From: Rhizobium sp. SL86
GTDB lineage: Bacteria; Pseudomonadota; Alphaproteobacteria; Rhizobiales; Rhizobiaceae
Length of the DNA: 64,000 bases
Assembly (NCBI RefSeq): GCF_026672545.1
Contig: NZ_JAPPRJ010000001.1
Coordinates: 1 to 64,000, forward strand
Direction: 5' to 3'
In this document: positions 19,375-30,113 of the stretch, one piece after another
Numbering within the stretch: the first letter of the stretch is position 1
How the letters are laid out: each line of letters opens with the position of its first letter
Notes under the pieces: generated by a model
Seen by the model: only the letters and a program-made list of their open reading frames with translations
What the model was told of the DNA's origin: nothing
The model's database searches: none
Made by a program: the position numbers and the translations under genes

Positions 19375-21594
19375 ATGCAAAACCTATCCATCGGCGCCAA
19401 GATCTACACGGGTTTTGGTCTCGTCATCGCCATTCTGGCGGTGTTGGCCGGCTTCTCGATCTGGTCCGGAACGACCGGCGAGGCGGACTTTACGGAATAT
19501 CGCGGCATGTCCCGGTTCTCCAACGAGGTGTCGACGCTGCAGTCCTCCTTCCTCGATGCGCGTCTCGCCTTCTACCAGTACCGGACGGCACAGACCCCGG
19601 AGTCCGTTGCGCGGGTCGAGGAAAGACTGAAGCTCGCCAAACAGGCTGCGGAGCGCGTTATCGCGGTCAGCGAAAACCAGGCGGACCGTGACGTCGCCAA
19701 GACCTTCGTCACGATGATCGAGTCCTATGGCAGCGGCTTCAAGCAGTATGTCGCCGCCCAGCAGGCACGCAACACGATCGTCAACGAGACGCTGGACAAG
19801 ATGGGGCCGGCGATGCAGTCACAGATGCATGCTCTGACAGCAGCCCTGGAGAAGGACGGCAATGTCGCCGCCACGCTGCAGGCCAAGATTCTCGATGGCC
19901 AGATCTACGCCATGCGTCTGGCGCTTGCAAAATACCTGCTCAACAACACGCCGGAAACGCTGGTCAAGGCCCGCGAGGCGATTGCCGTCGGCACACAACA
20001 GATCACCATTGTGCGCGCGGCCCTCTCCGATCCCGAGCGAATTTCTCTCCTCGGCCAGGTCGAAGAGGAACTTGCCGCCTATTCCGCCGGGATTGATGCG
20101 GCCGACAAGGCAATCGCCAGCCGCAATGACATCTTCCAGGATGTCATGAGCCAGATCGGGCCGAAAATGACGACAGAAACGGAAGCCATGCAGAAGGAGG
20201 CCAGCGACGCACAGAATGTTCTGGGGCCGGAACTCGCCGAAATCTTCGAAAGCTCGGTGTTGATCGCCGAAGTGCTCGGCGGCGTGGCCATCCTGATCGC
20301 CGGTTTCCTCGCCTATACCATCGCCCGCAGCATCATCCTGCCGATCCGGCAGATGACCGATGCCATGGGACGACTGGCGGACAATGATTTTGCCGTGACC
20401 ATTCCAGGCCTGGATGACCGCAACGAGATCGGCACCATGGCGCGTGCGGTCAACGTCTTCAAGCAGAACGGCATCCGGGTGCGCGACCTTGCCGCACAGG
20501 AGGCTGCGCTGCAGGAAAAGAATGCGGATCTGCAGTCGAACATCGCAACGGTCGTTGCAGCGGCCGTGGCGGGCGATTTCACCCGCCGCATCACCAAACG
20601 TTACGACCGACCGGATCTCGATGCCTTCGCCGAAAACGTCAACACACTCGTCTCGTCCGTCGATGCAGGCATCGCCGAAACACAGCGCGTCGTCTCGGCC
20701 CTGGCGCAGGGCGACCTCAGCGACCAGATGCGCGGCACCTATCAGGGCGTCTTTGCCGACCTGCAGCGCAACGTCAACGCAACGCTGCAGAACCTCAGCC
20801 AGGTGATGGAACAGGTGCAGCACTCCGCCGATGCCATCAACAGCGGCGCCAGTGAAATCCGCAAGGCCTCGCAGGATCTGTCACGGCGAACCGAAACCCA
20901 GGCCGCGTCGCTGGAAGAAACGTCCTCGGCACTTGAGGAAATCACCGCAGCCGTGCGCAATTCGACCGAACGCGCGCAGGATTCAAGCCGCATGGTAAGC
21001 GATGCCCAGCGTTTTGCCGACCAGTCCGGCAATGTCGTGCAGGATGCGACCGCCGCGATGAACCGGATCGAACAGGCTTCGAACGAAATCAGCCAGATCA
21101 TCAACGTGATCGACGAGATCGCCTTCCAGACGAACCTGCTTGCGCTGAATGCCGGTGTCGAAGCCGCCCGCGCCGGCGAGGCCGGCAAGGGTTTTGCCGT
21201 CGTGGCCCAGGAGGTCCGCGAACTCGCACAGCGCTCCGCCACCGCCGCCAAGGACATCAAGACCCTCATCAGCCGGTCCACCGGCGAAGTGGAAAGCGGC
21301 GTGCAGCTGGTCAACTCGACCGGCGAAGCCTTGCGGATGATCCGCGAACAGGTCGTCGGCATTGCCGGTCAGGTCAATTCCATTGCCACCGCCGCACGCG
21401 AGCAATCAACCGGCCTTGGTGAAGTGAGTGCCGCCGTCAACCAGATGGACCAGGTGACCCAACAGAACGCCGCCATGGTGGAGGAAGCCGCCGCCAGCAC
21501 CGCACGCCTTGCCGACGAGACCGCCAGCCTGATGCAGCTGACCGCCCGTTTCAAGCTGGCGCGCACAACGCACGGCCTCAACCGCGCGGCTTGA
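19375..21594 (+). CDS. Methyl-accepting chemotaxis protein
   Basis: This 739-residue transmembrane chemoreceptor signals to the CheA-CheW array. A first membrane helix lies at about 12-30. A helical periplasmic sensor domain of about 260 residues follows, then a second helix around 300 ([20 protein letters not shown]). A HAMP region follows ([19 protein letters not shown]). The signalling domain contains the conserved hairpin tip [20 protein letters not shown] and [19 protein letters not shown]. The C-terminus (GLNRAA) lacks a CheR/CheB-binding pentapeptide. The ligand cannot be inferred. Confidence 0.95.
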   Translation: MQNLSIGAKIYTGFGLVIAILAVLAGFSIWSGTTGEADFTEYRGMSRFSNEVSTLQSSFLDARLAFYQYRTAQTPESVARVEERLKLAKQAAERVIAVSENQADRDVAKTFVTMIESYGSGFKQYVAAQQARNTIVNETLDKMGPAMQSQMHALTAALEKDGNVAATLQAKILDGQIYAMRLALAKYLLNNTPETLVKAREAIAVGTQQITIVRAALSDPERISLLGQVEEELAAYSAGIDAADKAIASRNDIFQDVMSQIGPKMTTETEAMQKEASDAQNVLGPELAEIFESSVLIAEVLGGVAILIAGFLAYTIARSIILPIRQMTDAMGRLADNDFAVTIPGLDDRNEIGTMARAVNVFKQNGIRVRDLAAQEAALQEKNADLQSNIATVVAAAVAGDFTRRITKRYDRPDLDAFAENVNTLVSSVDAGIAETQRVVSALAQGDLSDQMRGTYQGVFADLQRNVNATLQNLSQVMEQVQHSADAINSGASEIRKASQDLSRRTETQAASLEETSSALEEITAAVRNSTERAQDSSRMVSDAQRFADQSGNVVQDATAAMNRIEQASNEISQIINVIDEIAFQTNLLALNAGVEAARAGEAGKGFAVVAQEVRELAQRSATAAKDIKTLISRSTGEVESGVQLVNSTGEALRMIREQVVGIAGQVNSIATAAREQSTGLGEVSAAVNQMDQVTQQNAAMVEEAAASTARLADETASLMQLTARFKLARTTHGLNRAA

Positions 21595-21620
21595 ACGACG
21601 CCCGACAGTTTTGACAATGA

Positions 21621-21654
21621 GAATGGGCCCCGGCATCGCTGCCGGGGCCCATTC
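21621..21654. terminator. Bidirectional transcription terminator
   Basis: This is a perfect 15-base stem (GAATGGGCCCCGGCA and its complement) with a TCGC loop, between two convergent genes. There is no long T-run, but stem strength and position support shared termination for the chemoreceptor and the phytase-like gene. Confidence 0.75.
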
Positions 21655-21683
21655 GCGTTCTGCAAACAAGACTGACGAAAGGA

Positions 21684-23882
21684 TCAGTTGATCGCCTTCA
21701 TGTTGACCGGGAAGAAGATCGTCTCGCCGGAGGAATCGTCCACACCGTCGTTGTCGGTGACGGCATAGGCCTTGCCCGACTTGTCGAAGGCAAAACCTTC
21801 GAGCTTGTCGACGACGTAGCCGTTGGTTGCGGCCTTCAGGTCCGGCAGGAAGTCGTGGACTTCCTCCTTCTTGACCACCGGCAGCTCGCCGCCGATCTTG
21901 GCGCCCTTCAGGTCGGCGATCGCCACGCGGAAGAGCTTCTTCAGCTTCGCCTTGTCACCGATCTGGTTGTCGCGCTCGACGATGTAGAGATAATCGCCAT
22001 GGGCGGTGATTTCCGACAGGCCGACCCAGCCCTCACCCGCCTTATCCAGCGGATAACGCACGGCAGACCATTCCTTGGCCTTCGGCTTGTAGGCCAGAAG
22101 CTTGACGCTGCCCTTCGGATCGTCCTTCCATTCGCGCTGCACGGCCATCCACAGCGTCAGGTCGTCACCCTTGCCGACGCTCGTGACACCTTCGAAACCG
22201 AAGCGGGTCTCACCGGCCAGAAGCTCGGCGGGCAGAGCGATCTCGGCCTTGATCTCGCCCTTGGCATCGACATTGTAGAGCGCATGCGGCACGAGCTTGG
22301 CGCTGTCGCCTTCGGAGGCCAGCCAGAAGCCGCCCTTGCCATCCAGTGCGATGCCTTCCAGATCGAGCTTCTGGGCCGGCTGGCCACCGCGCGTCACACG
22401 CAGGACGCTGGTGATTTCGGCCGGCTTCTTGGTGGCGTCGATGGTGAAGATCGACGGCTGCATGCTGTAGAAGGAATCGGAGACGGCATAGAGCGTGCCG
22501 TCCTTTTCCGCATCGCCGACGAGACCGGAGAGCGCGCCCCAGCCGATGATCTTGCCGTCGACATCCTTCGAGACGATCGTGGGATAGTTCGGCGTGCCTT
22601 CGGCGTACTGGTAGAGCATGACATGCGAGCGCACGCCGCCGTCTTCGCCGAGATCGACTTCATTGGCGGTGGCGAGCAGGTTGCGGCCGGGGATCGCCAC
22701 TGCGCCTTCCGGAGAGATGCCGGAGGGCAGCATCTGCGTCAGCTGCGGCTCGGCACCGGTATCCTTGTAGACGCCGACGATCGAGGCACGCTCGGCCAGC
22801 ACGAAGAAATACTTCTGGCCGCCGAAGGTTGCGGCTTCCAGGCCTTCCGGCTCGACGCCCTTGGAACGGGCACGCTTGTCCGGGAAATGGCCGAGGCGGG
22901 CGATTGCCTGTTCAAAGGAGGCGCCCGATTCGAACAGAACCTTGCCGGTCTTGTCGAAGATGGTGAAGCCGCGGGTACCGCCCTTCCAATCGCCTTCGTT
23001 GGCCACGACGAGGCGGTCATTGTCCAGCCACTTCACGGCATCCGGCTCGCGCGGGCGCTCGTCCACCTTGCCGGTGAAAATCAGCGCGCCGTCGGACTTG
23101 GTGTCGACGCCTTCGACGGCGGTCTTGCCGGCGGTGAAGCTGGTCTTCACGGTGCCGGTCTTGCCGTCGATGATGACGATCGTGTTGTTTTCCTGCAGCG
23201 TCAGCGCAATCTCGCCATTGGCGTTGATGGCGGTGAATTCCGGCTCCGGATCATCGCCGGCAACATCGGACAGGCCCGTCAGCGTGACGTGCTTGATCGA
23301 GGCGCAATCGGCAGCACCATCCTTCAGGGACACGATGACGAGGTCACCGGCCGGCATCTGCGGGATGGCACCGTCATTGAGGTCTTCGTCGCGCTCGTTC
23401 TCGATGGCGACGGCGGCAAAGCTCTTGTCGGGCGAAACGGCAACCGAATCCGGCTGACCGCCGAGATCGCAGCTCGCCTCGACCTTCTTCGTGGCGATGT
23501 CAACGATGCGCAGCTGGCCGGACGGCTTGACCTTGCTTTCCGAGGTGTTGACGGCAGCAAGAACCTTCTTGCCGGCAACCGCGACCGAGGTCGGCTCGCC
23601 ATCCATCATCAACGCGCCGGCAGCCTTAGGGGCCTTCGGATCGGTGATGTCGATGAAACCGATGGCGCCAAGCGGGCTGTCGGAATAGACCAGCATGTTG
23701 CCGTCTTCGGACGCCGTGATGATTTCCGCCGAGCTCGGCGCCAGCTTGTCCTTGTCGGCCGGCAGATTCTGCGCCACCGGGAAAGCGGCGATGCGGTTGA
23801 ACACCGGCTCGGCAGCGGCCGGTGCCGCGACCGATGCCAGCAGTGCCGCCGTCAAAGCGGCGCGCGAAATCTTCGTTTTCAT
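21684..23882 (-). CDS. Secreted esterase-like/phytase-like protein
   Basis: This encodes 732 residues starting MKTKISRAALTAALLASVAA, a signal peptide probably cut after AAAEP or nearby. GGAGGG precedes this ATG at a good distance. The body is a repetitive beta-propeller-like sequence with repeated D-x-G turns (GFIDITDPKAP, IVDIATKKV). The C-terminal half matches the esterase-like activity of phytase family (FGFEGVTSVGKGDDLTLWMA, KLEGFAFDKSGKAYAVTDND). The predicted location is the periplasm or outside, with a phosphomonoester substrate possible. The substrate is not evident. Confidence 0.8.
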   Translation of the reverse strand: MKTKISRAALTAALLASVAAPAAAEPVFNRIAAFPVAQNLPADKDKLAPSSAEIITASEDGNMLVYSDSPLGAIGFIDITDPKAPKAAGALMMDGEPTSVAVAGKKVLAAVNTSESKVKPSGQLRIVDIATKKVEASCDLGGQPDSVAVSPDKSFAAVAIENERDEDLNDGAIPQMPAGDLVIVSLKDGAADCASIKHVTLTGLSDVAGDDPEPEFTAINANGEIALTLQENNTIVIIDGKTGTVKTSFTAGKTAVEGVDTKSDGALIFTGKVDERPREPDAVKWLDNDRLVVANEGDWKGGTRGFTIFDKTGKVLFESGASFEQAIARLGHFPDKRARSKGVEPEGLEAATFGGQKYFFVLAERASIVGVYKDTGAEPQLTQMLPSGISPEGAVAIPGRNLLATANEVDLGEDGGVRSHVMLYQYAEGTPNYPTIVSKDVDGKIIGWGALSGLVGDAEKDGTLYAVSDSFYSMQPSIFTIDATKKPAEITSVLRVTRGGQPAQKLDLEGIALDGKGGFWLASEGDSAKLVPHALYNVDAKGEIKAEIALPAELLAGETRFGFEGVTSVGKGDDLTLWMAVQREWKDDPKGSVKLLAYKPKAKEWSAVRYPLDKAGEGWVGLSEITAHGDYLYIVERDNQIGDKAKLKKLFRVAIADLKGAKIGGELPVVKKEEVHDFLPDLKAATNGYVVDKLEGFAFDKSGKAYAVTDNDGVDDSSGETIFFPVNMKAIN

Positions 23883-23974
23883 GAGACAGCCCTCCATGTC
23901 CGGGAATTGGAACAGGGCGGTTTTGCGGCATGCACATGACAGCGGGATGACACGACCCCGAATTGCCGGGGGTC

Positions 23975-24904
23975 TCAGGCCTGCCGGATCTCCTGGCGGG
24001 TCTCCTGGCGCGCCTCGCGTAATAGAAGCGACAGCGAGGCGGCTAGGATCAGCAGCGCGCCGAGCCAGAGCGTGCCGCTCGGGGCGTAACCGAAGACGAG
24101 CCAGCCGGCCAAGACATTGAGCGGCAGCTTCAGGTCGTCGAAGGGCTGTACATAGGCGGCATCGGCGGCATTGTAGGCGAGCGTCAGCAGATACTGGCCA
24201 AACGCAGTCAGCAGGCCGGCGGCCAAGAGCAGCCAGAGGCTCAGCCCCTCCGGCATTGCAAATCCGGTGCTAAATGCCAGCGCGGCGTTGATCGGCGTCA
24301 GCAGGACCAGCAGCCAGACCGTGACCGTTTCCGGCGCCTCGTGATGGGTGAGGTTCTTCATGATCAGCGACGAACCGCCCCACAGAAGCGCCGAAAGAAC
24401 CGGCAGGAGCGCGGCGACCGTAAACCCATCCGACCAGGGCTGCAGGATGATCATCGCACCGAGGAAACCGGCCACCGTCGCAAGCCAGCGGTGAAGGCCG
24501 ATGCGTTCGCCAAGAAAGAGCCGCGCGCCGATGATGACGAAAAAGGGCGAGGTCATCACAAGCGCGATGGCCTGCCAGATCGGCACGGTCGCCAGCCCCA
24601 CCACCCAGGCCTGCACGCCGAGTGCTGCGAGTGCCACCCGCACCAGATGACGGACGGGATAACGCGTGCGCATGGAACGCAGGCCGAGCCGCCACAGAAG
24701 CGGCAGGCTGAAGACGAGCGCAAAACCATATTGCCAGAAGGCGGTGGAGGCGGCGGGAAAATGCAGCACCATGGCCAGCCATTGCGTGGCAACGTTCAGC
24801 GCGGCAAAAACGATGCCGGCCAGCACCATGAAGAGTGCGCCGAAGACCGCACGGGAACGAAGGGCAGAGGGATTGGCAGGCTTTGTGGCACTCTTGGCAG
24901 TCAC
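23975..24904 (-). CDS. ribN: EamA/DMT-family transporter under FMN riboswitch, probable riboflavin transporter
   Basis: This is a 309-residue ten-helix drug/metabolite-transporter protein with two EamA halves. The GTG at 24902-24904 (read as M-TAKSATKPANP) has AGGAG 6 bases upstream and is the likely start. Reading frames extending to 25156 run through the riboswitch and are not real. The family covers many substrates. Here the FMN riboswitch just upstream indicates riboflavin uptake, as established for RibN of Rhizobium leguminosarum. That substrate call is inference from regulation plus family. The last residues (ARQETRQEIRQA) are a charged cytoplasmic tail. Confidence 0.85.
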   Translation of the reverse strand: MTAKSATKPANPSALRSRAVFGALFMVLAGIVFAALNVATQWLAMVLHFPAASTAFWQYGFALVFSLPLLWRLGLRSMRTRYPVRHLVRVALAALGVQAWVVGLATVPIWQAIALVMTSPFFVIIGARLFLGERIGLHRWLATVAGFLGAMIILQPWSDGFTVAALLPVLSALLWGGSSLIMKNLTHHEAPETVTVWLLVLLTPINAALAFSTGFAMPEGLSLWLLLAAGLLTAFGQYLLTLAYNAADAAYVQPFDDLKLPLNVLAGWLVFGYAPSGTLWLGALLILAASLSLLLREARQETRQEIRQA

Positions 24905-24998
24905 GGCAGGCTCCTGGCGCTCGAATTCTGCGATACCAGGACGACGAAGCAACACGCCGCTCCCTGCCCTCGTCAGAAGGCAAGACGCAGCCTGCAGA

Positions 24999-25018
24999 CG
25001 CCTGCTGCAATGCAGGCG
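24999..25018 (-). promoter_or_regulatory. Hairpin in the riboswitch expression platform
   Basis: A 7-base perfect stem, CGCCTGC with GCAGGCG, lies between the riboswitch aptamer and the transporter start. No T-run follows, so it more likely acts on translation or as an alternative fold than as a terminator. The assignment is tentative. Confidence 0.4.
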
Positions 25019-25024
25019 CGCCTC

Positions 25025-25170
25025 GTTCTCTCTCATCCGGACTGTGACCGTCGGCTCCGGAATTCGACCGGATCTGCTGACCCCGTAATACACGATGTAT
25101 TGACGGGCGCTCGCGGGCTTGAAGCTGCGCTTCCTACCGCCGGTGGGGAGTTGCACCCCGCCCTGAGAAC
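25025..25170 (-). ncRNA. FMN riboswitch (RFN element)
   Basis: Read on the minus strand, the conserved RFN blocks appear in order: GTTCTCAGGGCGGGG, ACTCCCCACCGGCGGTA, AAGCCCGCGAGCG, GGTCAGCAGATCCGGT, TCCGGAGCCGACGGTCACAG and TCCGGATGAGAGAGAAC. The terminal GTTCTC and GAGAAC close stem P1. It lies about 120 bases upstream of the EamA transporter start. FMN binding to this class normally lowers downstream expression when flavin is plentiful. Confidence 0.96.
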
Positions 25171-25232
25171 GCTGCCGGCTTTTTGCCGACCCCCTTCGTT
25201 AACGCATGACCGCCGGTGTGACAAGCGACACG

Positions 25233-25261
25233 AAAAAGGCCCGGCTGGGTCGCCGGGCCTT
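25233..25261 (-). terminator. Rho-independent terminator of hupB
   Basis: On the minus strand, AAGGCCCGGC, loop GACCCA, then GCCGGGCCTT is followed by TTT. It begins 42 bases after the hupB stop and separates it from the riboswitch-controlled transporter. Confidence 0.9.
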
Positions 25262-25302
25262 GATCAGGTCGCGAGAGGTTTGCCGCCTGACGGCGCCTAA
25301 CC

Positions 25303-25578
25303 TCAGCTGTTGACGGCGTCCTTCAGGCCCTTGCCGGCCGAGAACTTCGGAACATTGCGAGCCGGGATATCGACTTCGGCACCGGTCGAGGGGTTACGGC
25401 CCTTCGATGCTTCACGGCGCGAAACGGAGAAGCTGCCAAAGCCAGCAAGACGAACTTCACCACCGTTCTTCAGCTCGCCCTGAACGGCTTCGAATACGGC
25501 GTCAACTGCGGACGCTGCATCAGCCTTGGAGAGACCTGCCTTTTCGGCGACGGCGGATACCAATTCGTTCTTGTTCAT
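25303..25578 (-). CDS. hupB: DNA-binding protein HU
   Basis: This 91-residue histone-like HU protein bends and compacts DNA. It opens MNKNELVSAVAEKAGLSKAD. The DNA-binding arm is recognisable in GFGSFSVSRREASKGRNPST and GAEVDIPARNVPKFSAGKGL. It follows lon in the usual proteobacterial order. The gene has its own strong terminator downstream, and a lon terminator lies upstream. Confidence 0.97.
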   Translation of the reverse strand: MNKNELVSAVAEKAGLSKADAASAVDAVFEAVQGELKNGGEVRLAGFGSFSVSRREASKGRNPSTGAEVDIPARNVPKFSAGKGLKDAVNS

Positions 25579-25708
25579 GTTTCCACCCCTTTCAATGGTT
25601 TCACATACAATGGATCTGTCGGGGGCGACTCGTGATTTCGACGACCCCTTCGCAAATCCAAAAGCTCCGCAATGACCTGAAAAACAAGGGGTACAGACCA
25701 GTTTTCAC

Positions 25709-25738
25709 AAAAAAGGCCGGCGATTTGCCGGCCTTTTT
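25709..25738. terminator. Rho-independent terminator of lon
   Basis: The stem AAAAAGGCCGGC / GCCGGCCTTTTT has a 5-base loop. It lies 38 bases after the lon stop. The flanking A and T runs make it functional in both directions. Confidence 0.9.
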
Positions 25739-25775
25739 CACAGCTATGTGCAATTTTCGCACAGTTCAGAGCCCG

Positions 25776-28196
25776 TCAATGGGCGAGCGAAGTGCCGGTT
25801 TCCTCGGCGCCCTCGACCGTCGCAATCACCGGCGTTTCCACCGTGCCGTCCCACTCGATGGGCTCCGGTTTGCGGGTCAGCGCATGTTCGAGCACTTCCG
25901 ACATCAGGGAGACCGGAATGATCTCCATGTTGTTCTTCACGTTGTCCGGAATTTCCGCCAGGTCCTTGGCGTTCTCTTCCGGGATCAGAACCTTCTTGAT
26001 GCCGCCGCGAAGGGCTGCGAGCAGCTTTTCCTTCAGGCCACCGATCGGAAGCACGCGACCGCGCAGGGTGATTTCACCCGTCATCGCCACGTTCTTGTCG
26101 ACCGGGATACCGGTCATGATCGAGACGATCGCGGTTGCCATGGCAACACCGGCGGACGGACCGTCCTTCGGGGTTGCGCCTTCCGGCACGTGGACGTGGA
26201 TGTCCGACTTGTCGAAACGCGGCGGCTCGATGCCGAAGTCGACTGCACGGGAGCGCACATAGGATGCAGCCGCCGAGATCGATTCCTTCATCACGTCCTT
26301 CAGGTTGCCGGTCACGGTCATGCGGCCCTTGCCGGGCATCATGACACCTTCGATCGTCAGAAGTTCGCCGCCGACTTCCGTCCAGGCGAGACCGGTGACG
26401 ACACCGACCTGATCCTCACGCTCGGCCTCGCCGTGGCGGAACCGCGGAACGCCGAGATAGTCGTGGATATTGGCCGCGGTGACTTCCACCGTCTTCGTCT
26501 TGCCCTTGATGATCTCGGTGACCGCCTTGCGGGCGAGCTTCATCAGTTCGCGTTCGAAGTTACGAACACCGGCTTCGCGGGTGTACTGCTGGATGACAGA
26601 CATCAGGGCGTCGTCGCTGACGGAGAATTCCTCCGGCTTCAGCGCATGTTCCTTGATGGCCTTCGGCAGCAGGTGCCGCTTGGCGATTTCGCGCTTCTCA
26701 TCTTCCGTGTAACCGGCGATGCGGATGATCTCCATGCGGTCCATCAGCGGTGCCGGGATGTTCAACGTGTTCGCCGTGGTGATGAACATCACGTCGGACA
26801 GGTCGTATTCCACTTCCAGGTAATGGTCCATGAAGGTGGAGTTCTGCGCCGGATCGAGCACTTCGAGCAAAGCAGACGACGGATCGCCGCGGAAATCCAT
26901 GCCCATCTTGTCGATTTCGTCGAGCAGGAAGAGCGGGTTCGAGCGCTTGGCCTTCTTCATCGACTGGATGACCTTACCGGGCATCGAGCCGATATAGGTG
27001 CGGCGGTGACCGCGGATTTCGGCCTCGTCACGCACGCCGCCGAGCGCCATACGGACATATTCGCGGCCGGTGGCTTTAGCGATCGACTGGGCGAGCGAGG
27101 TCTTGCCGACGCCCGGAGGACCGACGAGGCACAGGATCGGGCCCTTGATCTTCGTTGCACGCGCCTGGACCGCCAGATATTCGACGATGCGTTCCTTGAC
27201 CTTGTCGAGGCCGTAATGATCCTGCTCGAGGATCTTTTCGGCATTGTTCAGGTCAGCCTTGATCTTCGACTTCTTGTTCCACGGAATGGTCAAGAGCCAG
27301 TCGAGATAGTTGCGCACGACCGTGGCTTCCGCCGACATCGGGCTCATCTGCTTCAGCTTCTTCAGTTCGGCCTCCGCCTTTTCGCGGGCCTCCTTGGTCA
27401 GCTTCGTCTTGGCAATGCGCTCTTCGAGTTCGGCCATCTCGTCGCGGCCGTCCTCACCCTCGCCGAGTTCCTTCTGAATGGCCTTCATCTGCTCATTCAG
27501 ATAATACTCGCGCTGGGTCTTCTCCATCTGGCGCTTGACGCGCGAGCGGATGCGCTTTTCGACCTGCAGGACCGAGATCTCGCCTTCCATGAAGCCGAGC
27601 GCCTTTTCCAGGCGCATCTTCACGCTCACCGTTTCCAGCATTTCCTGCTTTTCGGTGATCTTGATCGACAGATGCGAGGCAACGGTATCGGCCAGCTTCG
27701 AGTAGTCCTCGATCTGGCTTGCCGCGCCAACCACTTCCGGGGAGATCTTCTTGTTCAGCTTGACGTAATTTTCGAATTCCGAGACCACCGAGCGAGCCAA
27801 TGCCTCGACCTCGACGGAATCATCGTCCGGCTCGCCCAGAACCTTGGCATGTGCCTCGTAGAAGTCTTCGCGGCCCGTGTAGTTGTCGATCTTGGCGCGG
27901 GCACGGCCTTCGACGAGAACCTTGACGGTTCCATCGGGCAGTTTCAGCAGCTGGAGGACGTTGGCAACCGTGCCAACCTTGTGGATTGCGGCCGGGGCCG
28001 GATCGTCATCACCGGCATTGATCTGGGTGACGAGCATGATCTGCTTGTCGGAGCCCATGACCTCTTCCAGCGCGCGAATGGATTTTTCGCGCCCGACGAA
28101 CAGGGGTACGATCATGTGGGGGAAGACCACAATGTCGCGCAAAGGCAGGACCGGATAGACATCCCCGCCAGGTGCCGCAGACGCTGTATTCGTCAT
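25776..28196 (-). CDS. lon: ATP-dependent protease Lon
   Basis: This 806-residue cytoplasmic AAA+ serine protease degrades damaged and regulatory proteins. The ATG at 28194-28196 ([20 protein letters not shown]) has AAAGGA 6 bases before it. Order: N-terminal LON substrate domain, coiled coil, AAA+ module with Walker [14 protein letters not shown] near residue 355 and [11 protein letters not shown], then the protease domain with the catalytic serine in [13 protein letters not shown]. It lies downstream of clpX in a protease cluster. Confidence 0.97.
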   Translation of the reverse strand: MTNTASAAPGGDVYPVLPLRDIVVFPHMIVPLFVGREKSIRALEEVMGSDKQIMLVTQINAGDDDPAPAAIHKVGTVANVLQLLKLPDGTVKVLVEGRARAKIDNYTGREDFYEAHAKVLGEPDDDSVEVEALARSVVSEFENYVKLNKKISPEVVGAASQIEDYSKLADTVASHLSIKITEKQEMLETVSVKMRLEKALGFMEGEISVLQVEKRIRSRVKRQMEKTQREYYLNEQMKAIQKELGEGEDGRDEMAELEERIAKTKLTKEAREKAEAELKKLKQMSPMSAEATVVRNYLDWLLTIPWNKKSKIKADLNNAEKILEQDHYGLDKVKERIVEYLAVQARATKIKGPILCLVGPPGVGKTSLAQSIAKATGREYVRMALGGVRDEAEIRGHRRTYIGSMPGKVIQSMKKAKRSNPLFLLDEIDKMGMDFRGDPSSALLEVLDPAQNSTFMDHYLEVEYDLSDVMFITTANTLNIPAPLMDRMEIIRIAGYTEDEKREIAKRHLLPKAIKEHALKPEEFSVSDDALMSVIQQYTREAGVRNFERELMKLARKAVTEIIKGKTKTVEVTAANIHDYLGVPRFRHGEAEREDQVGVVTGLAWTEVGGELLTIEGVMMPGKGRMTVTGNLKDVMKESISAAASYVRSRAVDFGIEPPRFDKSDIHVHVPEGATPKDGPSAGVAMATAIVSIMTGIPVDKNVAMTGEITLRGRVLPIGGLKEKLLAALRGGIKKVLIPEENAKDLAEIPDNVKNNMEIIPVSLMSEVLEHALTRKPEPIEWDGTVETPVIATVEGAEETGTSLAH

Positions 28197-28544
28197 GTCA
28201 TTTCCTTTCACTCGTCCCGTTTCCGGGAGCTGGCCCGACCATAGGAGACGGGCACTTCTTTCCTCCCCAAAGTGGAGGTTTTACCGGGTCTTTTCAAGCC
28301 TTGCGCATCGCACCGTGGATTGGAGCGCTGAAGAGGTACGGTATGACGGGATGCTTACGCGTGACTGGCTAGTCCGTCGGAACCCTGGAAGGGCCTGCGC
28401 GCCGCGCACCCATGCCCTCTCGGTTCTTCGCTGCCGATCAGCCTCCCGGCCCGGCGCGGCACCTGCGGCGTGATGCCTCATTCCGGCATCGGACCCGCAG
28501 GGCGGTCAAGGCGAGGCGCCCCAAGGCCCCTCGCCCTTTATGCA
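28197..28544. other. clpX-lon intergenic region
   Basis: This 348-base spacer contains no credible gene. Just downstream of clpX (about 28512-28535, minus strand) GGCGAGG and CCTCGCC could pair as a weak terminator stem. The lon-proximal end carries the candidate heat-shock promoter described separately. Confidence 0.4.
28271..28298 (-). promoter_or_regulatory. Candidate heat-shock (RpoH) promoter of lon
   Basis: On the minus strand, CTTGAAA is followed after 13 bases by CCTCCACT, resembling the RpoH -35 and -10 pattern. It lies 75 bases before the lon ATG. Lon is usually heat-inducible, but the -10 match is imperfect. Confidence 0.3.
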
Positions 28545-29825
28545 TCAGGCCGAAACGTTGGCCTTCTCTTCCTGGCGATCCGCATAGATGTAGAGCGGAC
28601 GGGCAGCGCCACGAACGACCTCTTCCGAAATCACCACTTCCCGAACACCTTCCAGCGCCGGAAGTTCGAACATGGTGTCGAGCAGGATCTTTTCCATGAT
28701 CGAGCGCAGGCCACGGGCGCCGGTCTTGCGCACGATCGCCTTCTTGGCGATTTCACGCAACGCGTCCTCGTGGAAGGTCAGTTCCACGTCTTCCATCTCG
28801 AACAGGCGCTGGTACTGCTTGACGAGCGCGTTCTTCGGTTCCGACAGGATCTGGATCAGCGCGTCCTCGTCGAGGTCTTCCAGCGTTGCCAGAACCGGCA
28901 GACGACCGATGAATTCCGGGATGAGGCCGAACTTCACCAGATCTTCCGGCTCCAGTTCGCGCAGCACTTCGCCCACACGACGATCGTCCGGTGCCTTGAC
29001 GGTAGCGGCAAAACCGATCGAGGTCTTTTCGCCACGGGCGGAGATGATCTTGTCGAGGCCGGCAAAGGCACCGCCGCAGATGAACAGGATGTTCGTCGTA
29101 TCCACCTGCAGGAATTCCTGCTGCGGATGCTTGCGGCCGCCCTGCGGCGGAACGGAAGCCACAGTGCCTTCCATGATCTTCAGAAGCGCCTGCTGCACGC
29201 CTTCGCCAGACACGTCGCGGGTGATCGACGGATTGTCCGACTTGCGGGAGATCTTGTCGACTTCGTCGATGTAGACGATGCCGCGCTGGGCACGCTCGAC
29301 GTTGTAGTCGGCCGCCTGCAGAAGCTTCAGGATGATGTTTTCGACGTCCTCGCCGACGTAACCGGCTTCGGTCAGCGTCGTGGCGTCCGCCATGGTGAAA
29401 GGCACATCGATGATGCGGGCGAGCGTCTGGGCGAGATAGGTCTTGCCGCAGCCGGTCGGGCCGACGAGCATGATGTTGGACTTCGCCAGTTCGACTTCGC
29501 CGTTCTTCGAGGCATGCGCCAGGCGCTTGTAGTGGTTGTGGACGGCAACCGACAGGATCTTCTTCGCCTGTCTCTGGCCGATCACGTATTCATCCAGCAC
29601 CTTGATGATGTCCTGCGGCGTCGGAACGCCGTCACGCGAGGACTTCATCATGGAGCTCTTGTTCTCCTCGCGGATGATGTCCATGCACAATTCGACGCAT
29701 TCATCGCAGATGAACACCGTCGGTCCTGCAATCAGCTTGCGGACTTCGTGCTGGCTCTTGCCGCAGAACGAACAATACAACGTATTCTTGGAGTCGCCGC
29801 CGTTGCTGCCGCTGACCTTGCTCAT
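28545..29825 (-). CDS. clpX: ATP-dependent Clp protease ATP-binding subunit ClpX
   Basis: This 426-residue AAA+ unfoldase feeds substrates to ClpP. The N-terminal C4 zinc-binding domain has [14 protein letters not shown] and [10 protein letters not shown]. Walker A is [13 protein letters not shown], Walker B is [11 protein letters not shown], and the IGF-type ClpP-binding loop follows in the large domain. The ATG at 29823-29825 ([18 protein letters not shown]) follows AGGGAAG. It sits between clpP and lon, the common arrangement. Confidence 0.97.
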   Translation of the reverse strand: MSKVSGSNGGDSKNTLYCSFCGKSQHEVRKLIAGPTVFICDECVELCMDIIREENKSSMMKSSRDGVPTPQDIIKVLDEYVIGQRQAKKILSVAVHNHYKRLAHASKNGEVELAKSNIMLVGPTGCGKTYLAQTLARIIDVPFTMADATTLTEAGYVGEDVENIILKLLQAADYNVERAQRGIVYIDEVDKISRKSDNPSITRDVSGEGVQQALLKIMEGTVASVPPQGGRKHPQQEFLQVDTTNILFICGGAFAGLDKIISARGEKTSIGFAATVKAPDDRRVGEVLRELEPEDLVKFGLIPEFIGRLPVLATLEDLDEDALIQILSEPKNALVKQYQRLFEMEDVELTFHEDALREIAKKAIVRKTGARGLRSIMEKILLDTMFELPALEGVREVVISEEVVRGAARPLYIYADRQEEKANVSA

Positions 29826-30113
29826 ATCACTTCCCTTCCAGCACACCGCCAGCCCGTCATCCGGGCGCGGACACTTCTCTTGCCGACCAGCATGCCTCGC
29901 GGGGAGGCAGTGCCCGCCACTCCTTCAAGGGGTACTCTGCCGGCAGGGATCAATTCTGTCCCCGGTCCGGTGGCAACGAAACCCCGTCCAGACCGAATGC
30001 TATGTCATAAAATTTCAACACAGCATTAATATGCAACTATTAGCGCTTTCACAGCGAGTTGAAACCCCGTTTTCGGTCACAACGGGGTGACACTTTCGCT
30101 GGCCCCGCCAGCG

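Noticed and set aside
24905..25156. N-terminal extension of the EamA transporter to 25156
   Set aside because: This stretch is the FMN riboswitch. The GTG at 24904 with its own ribosome binding site gives the normal transporter N-terminus.
25407..28244. 945-residue plus-strand open frame across lon
   Set aside because: It is antisense to Lon, which has full catalytic motifs; the plus frame has no recognisable domain and runs through a terminator hairpin.
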